A stretch of 64,000 nt of DNA from Paramarasmius palmivorus. Taxonomy: Eukaryota; Basidiomycota; Agaricomycetes; Agaricales; Marasmiaceae. Below, in pieces: positions 1 through 11,859 of this stretch. Position numbers and translations under genes: made by a program. The stretch is taken from positions 124,001-188,000 of the forward strand of contig JAYKXP010000050.1 in NCBI GenBank assembly GCA_037176845.1. The letters are read 5' to 3'. Within the stretch, counting starts at the first letter, position 1. Every line of letters begins with the position of its first letter. The notes under the pieces were generated by a model. That model did not search any database and was not told the origin of the DNA. It worked only from the letters and a program-made list of their open reading frames with translations.

Positions 1-1214
1 GGTGGAGGATCGATGGCGTTCGCAGTGTCCACTGTCGTTGATCGTTAGCTAAAGGCACAAGGGCGATTATTAATACGTACCCCAGTCTTGCCATTTGAAT
101 GGCGAGCTTGCGCAGGTCAGGATACGTTCACCACCTGCTGCAGGGACCTCAAGCGCTCGGAGATGTGCTTCGGCACAATCTCTCACATCGACCCAGCCTT
201 CTCCTGGGGACGGTTCACCAAGAACGTGTTCCCCTCTAACGACAGCTGAATACCATAGCTCAAGGGACCCGGTCAAGTCTTCCGGTTTTGAGGCTTCGTG
301 GATATGTGGCTACTGGATATCACTACGATATCGTCTGCATAATTCGAGATCACTCACCCCAAATACCCAAGCAGGAATAATGACGGACAGATCCCAACCA
401 ACTGCATCTTTGTTGTTGTGCCAGATGTCCCAGGCAGCTGCCATTTGACGCTTAGGATTCGAAATAGGTGCATAGAGACGAATCCTGACCTCTTTCAGCG
501 AGTACCTTTGACGCCATATATTTCGCAGCCGGTCGAGCATGCTTGCCCTTCTCTGCGCATTCTGTGATCGCAGCCTCATTCCAAGTAGCTTCTGGATCTT
601 TGAAGATCTTTCCGCTCGAAAGTTCATCCCAGATTGTGGAACAAGAGGAGGTGAAAACTATTCGTTTCACGAGCGTTCTAGAAGCAGAGGCCGACATTTC
701 AGTTTGATAAACGGCCGCAAAGTTCCAGTCAAAGCGTTACCCATATTTCAGGACGCTGTTCAGGAGCCCCGTAACACTCTTGACGGCGGGATCGATGATC
801 TCTAGACGTTCCTCGAGGCCTCAGTGGTCACGGATTGGAGGTTTGTATACACTACTCACTGCTAGGCTCGCCTTCTTCATTGTGAATCGGCGAGGCGACA
901 TGAATGATCCCATGGACATCTCGAACAATCTCATCGAAAGCGCCGTCCTGTCGATCTCGGTCAGTTCAAGTTCGCGCGCTGGTACAGGTACTGACTTTTT
1001 GCATATCAGGAATGCATACGATTTGGAATCTGTCTCCGAACGTCTTGAACTTTTCTCGGAGGTACTTGCCCTTGGATTCACTGCGCACAACAGCGATGGC
1101 GATATACCCACTTTCCGATTCGAGGACGGTTCGTAAAATCCATGCTCCCAAATAGCCAGTACCACCGGTGATGAGTACCTTGGTATCGCTTTCGGGGCTG
1201 GTGATTGCAGGCAT
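1..1214 (-). CDS. NAD(P)-dependent epimerase/dehydratase-type reductase (dihydroflavonol-4-reductase-like), 3' end beyond window
   Basis: Extended short-chain dehydrogenase, probably a cytosolic NADPH-dependent carbonyl reductase of the DFR/GRE2 type. The ATG at 1214 is followed by the Rossmann dinucleotide motif TGGTGYLG (residues about 17-24), and a YMASK sequence fits the catalytic YxxxK. I read exons at 1214-996, 947-860, 801-741, 677-490, 437-358 and 309-81, each joined by GT-AG introns that keep the frame. A further exon from about base 46 runs off the left edge, so the C-terminus is missing. The spliced product reads as a continuous family member (phrases such as FTSSCSTIWDE and GWVDVRDCAEAHLRA). 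The substrate cannot be told. It is divergent from the dehydrogenase gene at 1951. Confidence 0.85.
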
Positions 1215-1950
1215 GTTGTTGAGGTTTGGCGAGAGGGGAATCCATTTTATATGTATGTTTTATTGCCAGTGCCAAGGCTACGCTGATTCAGATGCATTGA
1301 AAAAGCTTACAAAGTACGAATACAAGCCGAGGGCTAAGGCGAGCGATTCACTGATGAAACTCGTCTACCGTGATCTTGAGGTATCTGTTGAGTGTGCTGG
1401 ACAACCTCGTTATAGTCCTTAAGGCATGTCTCGGGTAGTGTAGCTCGAGTTCCTTGGCTGTTTAGACCAAATGCAAACCAAATGTACTTGACTCCACGGC
1501 ATGTATTCGTCACCTTGCACTGTTTTCAAGCTGTCAGCATGCTAGTGAATGACTCTTGGTGAGCACACGCAACACAAAAGAAGAACTTACATCCTGCTAC
1601 ATATCCCGACTACTTCGACTTCCGAATCAGCGGGAGATGGGTAAGTATTTCTCTCGATTCACCGCGGTCCGTTTCGTCGCCCTTCGACTATCCCGACTAA
1701 AAAGGCGCCAGTTGAAGCGTCTGAAGATAGACGTTTTGAGGCATTGCAAGTGCCACTGGTGGTTTGAGAAAGAGAGTGCCTGGAGAAAAAGTCAAAATGT
1801 AAATTTCATCTGTCACCGGCGCCCGTTCAGGTATTTGAATGTTTCACGCATATCGAACAGGGCCATCTCGATGCAATCACAGCCCTGGGCCCTTATATAT
1901 GCAGGAATGCATCCCCATTCAATGAAGACGTCTTGACCAGGACACAGACT
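1215..1950. other. Intergenic region between two divergent dehydrogenase genes
   Basis: No convincing gene was seen. A 126-codon open frame at 1556-1936 has no family look and no splice-supported extension. Both flanking genes should have their promoters here. The only clear element is the TATA-like run near 1894. Confidence 0.5.
1894..1900 (+). promoter_or_regulatory. TATA-like element upstream of the 3-beta-HSD-type gene
   Basis: TATATAT lies about 50 bases before the ATG at 1951. Spacing is plausible for a fungal promoter, but this is position and composition only. Confidence 0.3.
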
Positions 1951-3560
1951 ATGGCTTTCGATTTCCAGGCTCTCCGACCTCTGGTCAGCTTAAGTGTTTT
2001 CGCCTCCCTCGCGACCCTGGTCTTCCTTGCGCTTTACATCAATATCAATGACCGTGCTATCACCCATATCCCGCAACAAGCACTTGCATTCATTAAGAAA
2101 CGATGGACAAACGACGATTTGGAAGGAGTCGTGAAGCATTTACAGGGCAAGGGAATACACTCTTTGGCGGAGAAAAAGCGTGCACAGACGCCTCCAAAGA
2201 CTGGGAGAAGATACATTGTTACTGGAGGGGTGCGTGTTTAACATTTCTTTCTTAACTTAGAGTTAGACTGACCCAAAGTACACAGTCCGGTTTCTTAGGA
2301 GGATGGTTGGTCATTCAGCTCTTAGAACGCGGCGAAGACCCCCAAAATATCCGTATCCTCGACGTCCGACCTCCCAATAGACGTGATTTCACGTCTGGGT
2401 TAGCAAAAGACGTCCCATTCGTCAAAGTCGATATCACGAACAAGGAAGATGTCATTGCTGCGTTTTCTGCTCCTTGGCCAACCACCGATAACTCTGAAAT
2501 AACCATCTTCCACACTGCCGCCGTCATTCGATTCCACGAACGACACCCATCTCTTTTACCACTCTCAGAGAAAGTCAACATCCAAGGTACACAGAACGTC
2601 ATTGACGCAGCCAAAGCAATTGGTGCCACGGTGTTAATATCAACGTCTTCTGCCTCTGTTGCTCACTGGTGGCCGGGAAGACTATTCTCCTTTCCCTGGG
2701 AATGGCCACAGATCTTTGGCTGGTTCGGATTAGAACGTCGTATACCTGCGATGAAGCATGTCATGGTCCTTGGAGACCAAGAAGCCGGCGGCCCCAACGA
2801 ACAACAACGCGGTCGTCTTCCTCACACCATAGAGGAATTCTGCACGATCTACTCTTATACCAAACTCATTGCCGAGAAGCTCGTCAGAGAAGCCGACAAG
2901 GCACCTACTCATTTCAATGGCAAGGTCGTCCGAACAGGCGCGTTGAGACCCGGCAACGCAATCTACGGTCCCGGAAGCGACGTGTACGAGTACTTCCTCG
3001 CCAACGGAACCGAGAACGTATCGTTCTCTAATCATATCGTCACGAACCCTTGCCATGTCGAGAACATCGCCCTAGCGCATCTATTATACGAGGCACGTCT
3101 CATCGACACAAAGTCTCCCTCAGATATTGGTGGTCAAGCATTCGCGATTACCGATCCTGGCCCACCAGCTACCTCGGGCGACACGCAAAGTGCTATAGCG
3201 TATTTTGTAAAGCGGTTTTCAGGTGGAACCAAAGCGTACGCAACCAAGGAGCTTTCGCCTACGTTCATAACGCTCTTGGCGTATTTCGTTGAGACGTGGT
3301 ACCTTGCTCGACAACGGTTTGGGTTTTTGCCTGCTGTACCGGAGACGTTAAGGCCACTGCAGCCTTCGACGGTGGGCTTGTCGATAATCCATCCGGTGGT
3401 GGATGATTCTCGTGCACGGCTGCCTGTTGAGAAGGGTGGATTGGGGTATGAAGGTGTTGTGGACACGCTAGAAGGCACTGCAAGATGTGTTAAGGAGTAT
3501 ATAGAGAATGGGAGTTTGAGAGAGGGGTTGAAGCCAGGAGCGTTTGGGCACGGGAAGTAA
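1951..3560 (+). CDS. 3-beta-hydroxysteroid dehydrogenase / sterol-4-alpha-carboxylate 3-dehydrogenase-like protein
   Basis: NAD(P)-dependent oxidoreductase of the 3-beta-HSD family, 517 aa. The family includes the ergosterol-pathway C-3 sterol dehydrogenase (decarboxylating). Two exons, 1951-2229 and 2286-3560; the splice joins TGG to SGFLGGW and completes the Rossmann motif TGGSGFLGGW. YSYTK fits the catalytic YxxxK. A hydrophobic stretch near residues 12-32 (LVSLSVFASLATLVFLALYI) looks like a membrane anchor, which fits action at the ER. The start is the ATG at 1951; the frame is also open a few codons upstream but has no ATG there. It is longer than a minimal sterol dehydrogenase, so it may be a paralogue rather than the housekeeping enzyme; no symbol is given. 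Confidence 0.85.
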
Positions 3561-4036
3561 GTCTGACTTGTATGTGGAGTTGCTAATGAAGGCAGATACA
3601 ACTGCAAGGGTTTGGATTTGATATTGTAACTCAATCTTCTTTACTTTCACTCTCAGAATCGTTATATGGGTCCGAGTCGAGCGCTTATGGGTGCCGCGTA
3701 GCCCTTTTCTGATTGACTCTAAACACCATACGCTCACTTCTTATTGCCTTGATGGTAAAACTGATCCTCGAATGGGTGCTTAGCATGACAGGCGACAACT
3801 GAGAAATCAGTCTGCTACTGATCTTGTTACGCACAATATCATTGAACTCTTCCGAGATCGTACATTCTTGCTCGTGTTATTCTCTACCAGCACACCATTC
3901 TATCGACAAGAGGCGCAGAAGGCAAGTCCTACGAGGCGTCTGGTTGAACCCGGTAAGCAAGCGGACACAATGTAGGTAATGAGAGCTAGTCTTTACGAAA
4001 ATGTAAGTAAGTAGCAACACAAAACACATACATACA
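3561..4036. other. Convergent intergenic region
   Basis: Lies between two converging genes. No supported gene or repeat was seen; it presumably holds both 3' UTRs. Confidence 0.4.
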
Positions 4037-5583
4037 TCAGTCTAATCCTTCGGAGAGTTCCTTTGCCATAGAAGAAAAAACTGCTGACATATGGTCATAT
4101 TGTTCTGTCTCTGATAATTTTGGCGCGTGGTATTTTCCCGAGCGTGCCGGATCCAGGAGAAATTCAGTGAAAGAGGCGTGTGCAATCTGTATTTCAGATC
4201 CTGTAACCTGACGCTCGGGTACGCGAATTACAGAGTGTAGTCTGGACAATAGGGCATACACCTTTCCTCTTGTGAGATGCAAAGCCCGGGCAATGTTTGA
4301 GGGTGAGCGCCAGCGGACATCAAGGTCCTCTACCTTTTGTTCGGGGGTGAGAAGAATCTGAAGGATCGAACGGATCTGGTCCCAGTGACGACATGTGGAA
4401 AGGATTTGTTGATATAACTCATCCAGAGCAGAGTACCGAGAATCCTGGTAATTGGCAGGCACTGCGCTCAGAATGGATTGCAGCTGTTCCTGTGGTACCG
4501 CATCATCAGTATCAATATAATTGATAACTGTGACAGCAAAGATGAACTGTCCGCTGGCTCTCTCGACGAGATCCATCACCACGTCTTCACCTGGCCACGT
4601 CTCTCCCTCGTTGAATGCATGATCATACTTTGTTTGAAGTCTTTCGAATTCGTCCAAGAAGTATCTCCGTATGTCAAGGTCCGCTTCGGTCAAGTAGCCT
4701 GCAAATCGAATTGTTGCTCCCGAGATCTGTAGCTCTTCAAGATACGGAGACGCGAAGCGCGCCTTGATCTCCTTCTGAATGTGGTGCTCGGGTCGACTGC
4801 ACAGAAGGAACCTGAAGGGAAATGTAAAGGAGCTGGGTGCAGTGATGTTGCCGATAGCGTGGCTGATGATCTTTAGAAGAGTTGTTTGGGCGGTGGGCTC
4901 GAGACATTCGTCGAGACCATCAATAATGATGAAATTAGCCAGCTCTTGTCGTTGGTCCTCCGTCAGTTTCGAGAACGGCTCCAGGAGCAGCTTTTGAAAC
5001 TGATATTCAGGTGAGGACTGGAAGATGTTTGGGTGGGAGCGAATCACATCGATGATCAACGGACCAACGGTGTTCTTGAGCCTGAGGTTACCCGATGTAC
5101 AACACTCGTAGGCGATCGTCGCCACGACGCGATCCAACCTATCGCGTGTGGAGTCGTTCCGGGAGAAGAAGAATGAGGCAACTACATGCTCCCCAAAGTC
5201 CTCTGATAACTTTTGAGCGATCGCCGACTTCCCAACTCCAACATACCCATTCACCCAGAACACTCTAACACCTTGACTTTGGTTCTGGATCCAACCTGCT
5301 AGCCTTTCGAGGGGTACTACGCGGGTGTTTGGACTACATTTCGGAGGAGGATAACGTGCCCCCGCATAGTGGGTAGCATTGGATGCGGCATGATCGCCAA
5401 GTTTCTGCAGGAGTAAAGCCGTGTCATCTGCAATATGATACATCATACCAATGAGCAGAGCGTATGAAGCTATCGAGCAAAACACGGACCTCCATGGCTA
5501 TTTATTGTGTTATATTGAATTCCGTTACTATTGTTGAAAGCTCCTCCAGAAAGACTAAAATTTTTGGATTTCTCGAAAGACAT
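4037..5583 (-). CDS. NACHT-domain STAND NTPase (first of three in the window)
   Basis: Signal-transducing P-loop NTPase of the fungal NACHT type, 494 aa in two exons (5583-5490 and 5427-4037). Exon 1 encodes a Gly/Asn-rich leader (SGGAFNNSNGIQYNTINS) and is joined by a phase-1 intron to the NTPase exon. Walker A is GYVGVGKS and Walker B is FIIIDGLDEC, both intact. A conserved pre-Walker segment (CSPNTRV) and an arginine-bearing sensor-like LLCSRPEHH follow. No C-terminal WD40, ankyrin or TPR repeats are encoded before the stop, so it is a short architecture. Members of this class are thought to act in non-self recognition or programmed cell death; that role is inferred. The ATG at 5583 was chosen because only the spliced form supplies the leader. 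Confidence 0.88.
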
Positions 5584-5743
5584 ACTGAGAAAGACGAAGG
5601 AGCCAAAGTGAGGTAAATGTTAACAGACTGAGGTACGTGGCACTTGCGGACGAACTCGAAGGTCGGCGGAGCCCTCAGTGCATGACGAATAGGAACGATG
5701 TGGACTGTGGGGTACTAATTCTGCGTTACTTAAAAAATTGAGG

Positions 5744-5962
5744 ATTCGCACGGAACCGGCTGTTCCTCCATCGGCGATTCGGGAAATGCCGCATTCCTAT
5801 GTCCATACATTCCCCGATAACTCGCTGGCCGTACCTAGACTTGCTGAAGGTTTGAGTCTTGACCATAATATCCAATTCCAGAAGTCTGCTTTCATTGAAC
5901 GATTGAAGAAAACGTATAAGTACCTCTGTGATACTCACGCCGTTTTTCGCTCTGTCACCGTG
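5744..5962. repeat. Element shared by upstream regions of NACHT genes, copy 1
   Basis: About 200 bases, from the TTCGCACGG block to the GTCACCGTGRCCTCTTC block, are clearly similar to 28029-28226 in the same orientation, with small indels. Each copy lies about 130-160 bases upstream of the ATG of a minus-strand NACHT gene (5583 and 27899). It is either a retained promoter/5' region from gene duplication or a short dispersed repeat. Confidence 0.75.
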
Positions 5963-6302
5963 GCCTCTTCTAGGCTCGCGACCAGCTTCGTTCTCCGGTC
6001 TCTACGCGTGTTTGTTTGTACAGTGTTTGGTGGGAATGTTGGTGAGAATGTTTGGTTTTGTTGTGGTGGGGAAGGGGCGAGACCGGAGAACGGCTGGTAG
6101 AATTGAGCCGGGTTTTCGGGGGTTGGCTGATCCTAAGTTGGGACTTAGCAAAATTCGCCGTTCCCGAGCAGTGCTCTGACAGCGAGTTGCACCACCGCAA
6201 CTTCCCTCCATTTCCCAGCGTCGCAGTACACTCATGAGATGTATTAGGTATTGCTAATGTACATATATATGAAATAAGTTATTTTTGTGCCATGAACGGC
6301 TT

Positions 6303-8902
6303 TCACGGACGATGTGGGGTGTTGGATGAATGCACGGCACTTGGTGTTAGTAGAGAACGATATGCAGATGGTAATGTTGATTGATTTTGGGGGTTGGGGG
6401 TGTAAGGAGGGGTAGGGAGTGCATGAGAGATTGTATGAGTCTGTGGTGTCCGAAGACGGTCCCGGTAAGAGGTGTGGTGATAGTCCGGTGCACCATATGC
6501 CTGAACACCTACAAAGGAGGTGTTGCGTGCAGGAGTCGCGTATGTTGGGTATACCATCGTGCAGGCTGTCGTCGAAGGTCGAGGACCCGAGTTCGACGTC
6601 GAGGAAGCTTCGCCATGAGGCATCAGGTGCGTTCCCGTTTCGGAAAGTGTTGTTCTCGAGGTCATACTCGACGACGACACCATCGATGCCTCTTGCCCTT
6701 CTACCATCATCATCTGATTAGTGGTGCAGACAAGTGCTGAGCCACTAAGCAGTACCGTGTTTTCCGCTAATAATGTTTCGGTAGACCTCTCAGTGCGACG
6801 TCGTACAGTCTCTCGAATGGTTTCCGGTGGAGGAGCGGCACGTTTGGTTCCTTTCGGTTTGGCTGGCAGAGGTACGAACTGTATATTGAGAGGTTGAAGA
6901 CAGTTTAGCAACTCATCTCCGTACTTTTCTAGCCACAGCCATTGCCCTGCAAGGACCTGTTCCAGAACATCGCGTGTTTGAATTGGACCAACAGAAGCAA
7001 GGAGAAGGAGAAGTTCGTTGCTGAGAATAGCACTGGAGGCAAAGAGGGAACCGGGGAAGTCGCGTTTACGAACAGCGGTACGCCATTCATGTAGTTTTTC
7101 CTGTGCAATTTCTGACGGTATGCCTTTCTTGACACCTTTGCGGTTAACAGGTGGCGTATACTCTCCAGGGCGGACCAAGTTTAGAAGAGCAGGATGGCAA
7201 ATGTCGCAGCATTCAAATCGATAATCTAACATGTACCAGTCATTTGGGATGAACGTAATACAGTGTTCCAACTCACCAGTGTCCTTATTTGCAAAGACTT
7301 CCTTCCAAACTCTTCGTCGACATAAACCAGTCTGGGCAAGCACCTTCAAGCCCTCTTCTGGATCATTAGGATCAAGACTCGGCTGGTCTTGAACCAGAAC
7401 AACATCATGCTTTCCATCGCGCGAGCCCCGATTGACTCCACGGGCCTTTGCTCGGTCAGCTGCAGCTTTCTTGGTATCCCCGGCTTTCTTCTTCTTCTTT
7501 CCCTTTCTCCTTCCCTTTTGCACTTGTGGCTCTTCACTGTGTGGAGCAGTCAAATCTTCGCTGTAAACGGACTTTTCCACCAGGAGCACTGCTCGCCCTC
7601 GCATCCCTGGTCCTCGGGCTGCTCGACCTGCTCGTTGCACAAAGCTGGACATTGAACCGGGCAGTTTCCATTGAACAACGACTTCAATATTCGGTATATT
7701 ACATCCCTATGGTATGTGAGTGTTCTTGTTCTGAGTGCGAACATGATAGCTTACCATCCCAGCAGCATCAGTACATACAAGAACTCGGATATGACCTTCT
7801 CGGACTTGTCGCATAGCCTCCGTTCGGTATTCATTTGAGAGGGTTGCATTGTAGGGCCTGATGATACCATGTCCCTTCAGATGGTCGGGCAGGAGTGCTT
7901 CAAGGTGAGACTCGATCTCAGTGCCCGCTTCCTTGTTGTCGGCATATATCCATGTAAGTGGTATGTCATTGGGTGTTGCTGTATTTGATGGAATCACGAA
8001 GTCCAGATCGACGTAGGTATTGAGTGGATGCTGAATAGCCCGAACGATTATGGCGACATTCTCGCGGTTGTTGCCCACGTCGACCGAGACGTAGTTGGTT
8101 TTATGGAATTGAAGCTTGCTTCGTACATCCTCCCGCACCTTTGCAGGAAGTGTCGCTGACATTGCCACCATAGATGCACCTTCGGGCATGAATGAGCGAA
8201 TCATGCCCAGTTGGCCATACTTTTTCCGAAACTGTGAACCCCAGTGCGAGACGACATGTGCTTCATCCACCACAACAGATAGTAACCGGCGAGTAAAACT
8301 CTCGTTTCTCAACACTTGTGTTATAAACTTTCTCGAGAGTAAAAGTTCAGGTGAGATGAGCACAATCTGATATTTGGCGTCGACTATATTCTAATCCTTG
8401 GCTTTAGATTGTTTTGGGATTGTTAACTTTGAAGTACTTACCTGTAGTACCTCTGGCGTGCATCCGCCGTGACTACTGTTGACCGCGATGGCCTTCAAGT
8501 TGTACTCTTTCTCGAACGTTGTCACCTAACAATGGTAAGCCGTGTATCACTGCCCTGAGTAGCACGCTGACATACCATTTCGTTCTGCAGCGCTATTAGC
8601 GGAGAGACCATTATCGAAACACGACCTTTTGCTGATGGATGAACATGGGGTCCAGCAGCAACACACGTCTTTCCCCAGCCCGTGTAGGCATGTACCTCGA
8701 CATCAAGTCCCTTCAGTTGAGCTTTGATAGCCTCAACCTGGCCTAAGCGAGGTGTGTCCTTCCAACCCCAAGCATCTCGTATCTTGAATTCAAAGCCTTC
8801 TAGGTCCTTTGATGTCAGAGGTGGATGGACAGTCGATGTCCTAGCAGCACTAAAGCGAGCTTGTGGTTTCCGTTTTGGTGTCTTTCTCTTGGGGTGCGGC
8901 AT
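6303..8902 (-). CDS. RecQ-like superfamily 2 DNA helicase
   Basis: ATP-dependent helicase of the RecQ/DEAH group, about 816 aa in four exons (8902-8576, 8525-8442, 8390-7755, 7706-6303), all with GT-AG joins in frame. Motif I is YTGWGKT (TGWGKT rather than the usual TGxGKS), motif II is VVVDEAHVVSHWG, motif III is MSATLPA, and motif VI is QRAGRAARG. Motif 0-like LGQVEAIKAQL precedes motif I. After the helicase core come a basic Lys-rich stretch (about residues 390-420), a Cys/His-containing segment (ECCDICH) and a long low-complexity Ser/Thr/Pro tail. It shares a 94-base divergent upstream region with the DUF6589-like gene, which suggests co-regulation. Likely nuclear; whether it is a host enzyme or part of a mobile pair is open. 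Confidence 0.86.
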
Positions 8903-8996
8903 CCGATGTTGTAGATGAAGTATCGTGCAGAAGCAATAAGATTCAAAAATTTAGATTGCCTTTTTTGGGAGTGAGCTTCCTTGCGTCGCGGCACTC
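8903..8996. promoter_or_regulatory. Shared divergent promoter region of the RecQ-like and DUF6589-like genes
   Basis: Only 94 bases separate the two ATGs (8902 minus and 8997 plus), so both transcripts must start in or very near this interval. No TATA box stands out. Confidence 0.55.
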
Positions 8997-10293
8997 ATGT
9001 CGTCCAACCGCTATTCAACACTGGATCCAAATCCCGAAAGCGAGCTCACAGACATCGAGGACGATGATGAGAGTTCCGATCTCGATGAGCTTGACGTCGG
9101 TCGGGCCCCTAGATCCTCTCCCACACCAATTGCTCCAAGTTCCTCTATGACAGCCTACATGCAAACTCTCATTGGTAGCATGATACGCCCGCCAACAACA
9201 AGACCAGTGCAACAACCACTCCCCCCGAGTAGTCCAGTGGCAAAGTCGGAGGTTTTACAGTTTTCATCACCAGTCAGGGGGTCTAAGGAGGAGAAGAAGA
9301 AGATACGGCGGAATAAGGGGCAACGAAAGCGACACTTCCAACATCTAGCCAGGACATCAGCATCTCCTACAGTGGCGGATGGGGCGGACATAGTTCATCC
9401 ACATGCTTCTGTCTTCAACCCATTCATTGCACGGCTCGCTCAGAAGGGTATCCCTGTTAGCGAGTTCTTTTTTTATGTCCTGGATCCTATATACGGTCAG
9501 GGTACAGTGCGCTGGCATGGCTTTCTCAGGTCGGGGGCTAATGTTACTCGGACGATGGATATCTTGTCGAAGCTGAAGGCCGTCCGGGAACGTGTTGCTG
9601 CATGGGCGTTCACTTATACGGAGAAGGTCATCAAAAAGGAGGCACAGACTGTTACTAAGTTGGGGACAGTACAGTCACACAAGAAGCCCTTGGATCAGGA
9701 GTTCTTCAACGGTTTCAAATTTGCAACAATGAAGGACAGGCTGTCTTCGTTGCTCCCCATTACATATCGGATGATCTCAGCACTTGCTACGAATCCCAAA
9801 TACCAAAAGAAATACTCAGAAAAGAGACGAGAGAAAAAATCAAATGTATGTCTTCTAACCATTACCTCGCCCATATTCAGATACTGATAAGACTGACACT
9901 GTGACTACCCAGGTCATCTTTACGACGATGCTGCAAAATCTGTCTGAATTCAGCCAGAAAAACAATGTCTTCAAGAAGATCATTGGGATGTACATGTATT
10001 CGACTGGGGCACAGCGCCAGTCCATCGAGGTCATGTCCCATCTCGGCCTCTCCGAGAGCTATACTGGTCTGATTGACAAAAAACGGAAGAGAAAGCGGAA
10101 GCGAAAACATCCAGAGCAGAAAGGAGCCAAGAATTCTACACGCAGTGGCGCCATGACTGACTCCTCTGATTCAGACGAGTCCAACGACTATCGCCCTGGG
10201 TCTCTACGCACTCTTTCACGCTTCATGCGTAAAGTGGCTGTAGCTCTTGGCTTGACTGGTCTATTTGGAGTAGTGTACGACAACATTAATATG

Positions 10294-10298
10294 GTAAC
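10294..10298 (+). repeat. Left copy of 5-bp target-site duplication (GTAAC)
   Basis: GTAAC directly follows the codon for Met of VYDNINM and recurs at 23911-23915 where the DUF6589-like frame resumes. The bases just outside differ (G versus C on the left; T versus A on the right), so the match is exactly 5 bp. Confidence 0.7.
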
Positions 10299-10352
10299 TT
10301 GTAGCATGTGGGCCAGCAGAGTCTGCTGGCAGGTCGAGTCCTCGTTTACCTC
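10299..10352 (+). repeat. tRNA-like left terminus of the insertion
   Basis: TAGCATGTGGG resembles a Pol III A box. It is followed by a 17-base arm, CCAGC-7 nt-GCTGG, shaped like an anticodon arm, then GGTCGAGTCC, one base short of a B box. The loop lacks the expected U33 and no clean acceptor stem pairs, so it is not a working tRNA but could be a SINE-type head. A copy in reverse orientation lies at 18865-18918 with 49 of 54 positions matching over 10297-10350. Confidence 0.45.
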
Positions 10353-10401
10353 AACTATTCTACTTAGGCCAATGAAGAAATTTTAGATAGCATGATATTC
10401 T

Positions 10402-10469
10402 GTCAGATGAATATGTTAATTTTGCACATTGATGTACCAGTGTTCCAGAAAGTATGACTGTTTATTTTA
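10402..10469 (+). repeat. 68-bp exact direct repeat, copy 1
   Basis: Identical to 18917-18984. In both places it adjoins or lies near the tRNA-like unit, but that unit is inverted in the second place, so the two are separate modules that were rearranged. Confidence 0.85.
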
Positions 10470-11859
10470 TTTAAGTGTGTGAATCAATTTCTATTTCCGC
10501 ACCCCTGTTGTAGGAGAGCTATAGCATAGGACTGTAGTTTAAGTGTGGGAACTCCCATATATAGATTTTTAAATCTTCGGTGCTCCAGCTATTGCAAAGA
10601 GTAGCACTACAGAACTGTGTCTATTCCAATTAAACCTTAGTTTCTTTTTAAAGCTTTACATAGCACATACAGTATTGACATATTCAGACTCTAGCAAACT
10701 TAAGTATTGAAAGTGAAAGCGCCACTGAGGTTTGGGGGTCCTCCCTGGACAAAAACCCCATTTTGTGCCAAACGTTGAAATCTTGATATGCACTCGAATT
10801 TCTTTTTTTGATGGGAAATCTTCTAAACCCATACAGAACAGTTGTGTACGTCACTCCTATATTCGGTATTGCTGGTCCTTCCAAGCCCTGATAATATTCC
10901 ATAATTGGTACTGATCCCACCTCTTCTCTTCATTCACCTTTCTCGAGGTTCCCTCCTGCGTGGAATAACTACATTATATCGCCGGCAGTAGTAAATGTCA
11001 CTGTTAGGGTACTGATGAAGTAGTATACTTTTTGAACACTCAATGATCACATTACTACTTAAATACACAAGCAATACACAGTTGAACTCGAGTGATCTCA
11101 AGTGTCACATACCTCAAATGCCACTCTAATAGCTATCTAAGTACATCAAGCTTTAGGATACACTTGTTCAATACTTCTGGAGGATGCCAATCATTGACAA
11201 GAGATGGATACTATCTGACGCGTAAGATTGAGCCCTTGGATGCAATGTAGTACATGCCTTGATGGATCCTTCTTGTCCAGGGCTTGTATGGCGACCCCGG
11301 ACCTGACGAAAGGAGGTGCAAGCTTTAATTTGGCTGTAATATTGAGCCAACTACTCACGGGCCCTAGCTGCTGTACAACCTGGTCGTTCATTAGAGGCAC
11401 TTCAACACTAAAAAGTGTAGGTTTTATGTACAATGTTGGTACAATGGATACTGTCAAGGAAATGAATGGTCTATTAGCCCAAGTTATCTGTGCAATTCTA
11501 AAGATTTAACACGTCTTGAGAGCCCCATAGTGCACCAATTGCAATGATATTCCTTCGCGCTACAGGGACTTGACGGGGACGCGTCGAGATCACGCAGTCA
11601 GGTGGGCATTGGCTATCAATGGCAGCTACGCCCGGCTTGCTGTACAAACTTAAGTGGCAACAATTTTGCGCATCAATCAAGAGATTTTGAGTTTCAACTA
11701 TCAAATTTCGGAAATGTTCACTGATTTTGCAGGGAACGAGATTGAGACTTCACCACTACATGCGAAAAATAATTTTGTCCACAACGGACCACCATACTGA
11801 GGAAGCTGACCAGCATTTCAGTACTTGTCTACTCCCTGGCATCCTTCTGGAGTTCTACA

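Larger units (their letters stand above)
8997..10386 (+). pseudogene. DUF6589-like gene, 5' fragment, interrupted by insertion
   Basis: N-terminal part of a large protein that I recognise as the DUF6589 family (function unknown, many copies in agaricomycetes). Exon 1 is 8997-9845 and exon 2 starts at 9913. An acidic, Ser-rich head is followed by a conserved globular part and the block LSRFMRKVAVALGLTGLFG, then VYDNINM ending at 10293. The family sequence stops at 10298, after which the frame runs through inserted DNA to a stop at 10384-10386, adding about 30 unrelated residues. The remainder of the family sequence resumes at 23916. Read alone, this half would give a truncated protein. Confidence 0.8.

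Noticed and set aside
1556..1936. 126-codon ORF as a gene
   Set aside because: No ATG-led family resemblance, Arg/Lys-rich composition typical of a random frame, and it lies in a divergent promoter region.
10299..10352. Functional tRNA gene
   Set aside because: B box one base short, no acceptor-stem pairing, no U before the anticodon, and a diverged inverted copy nearby.
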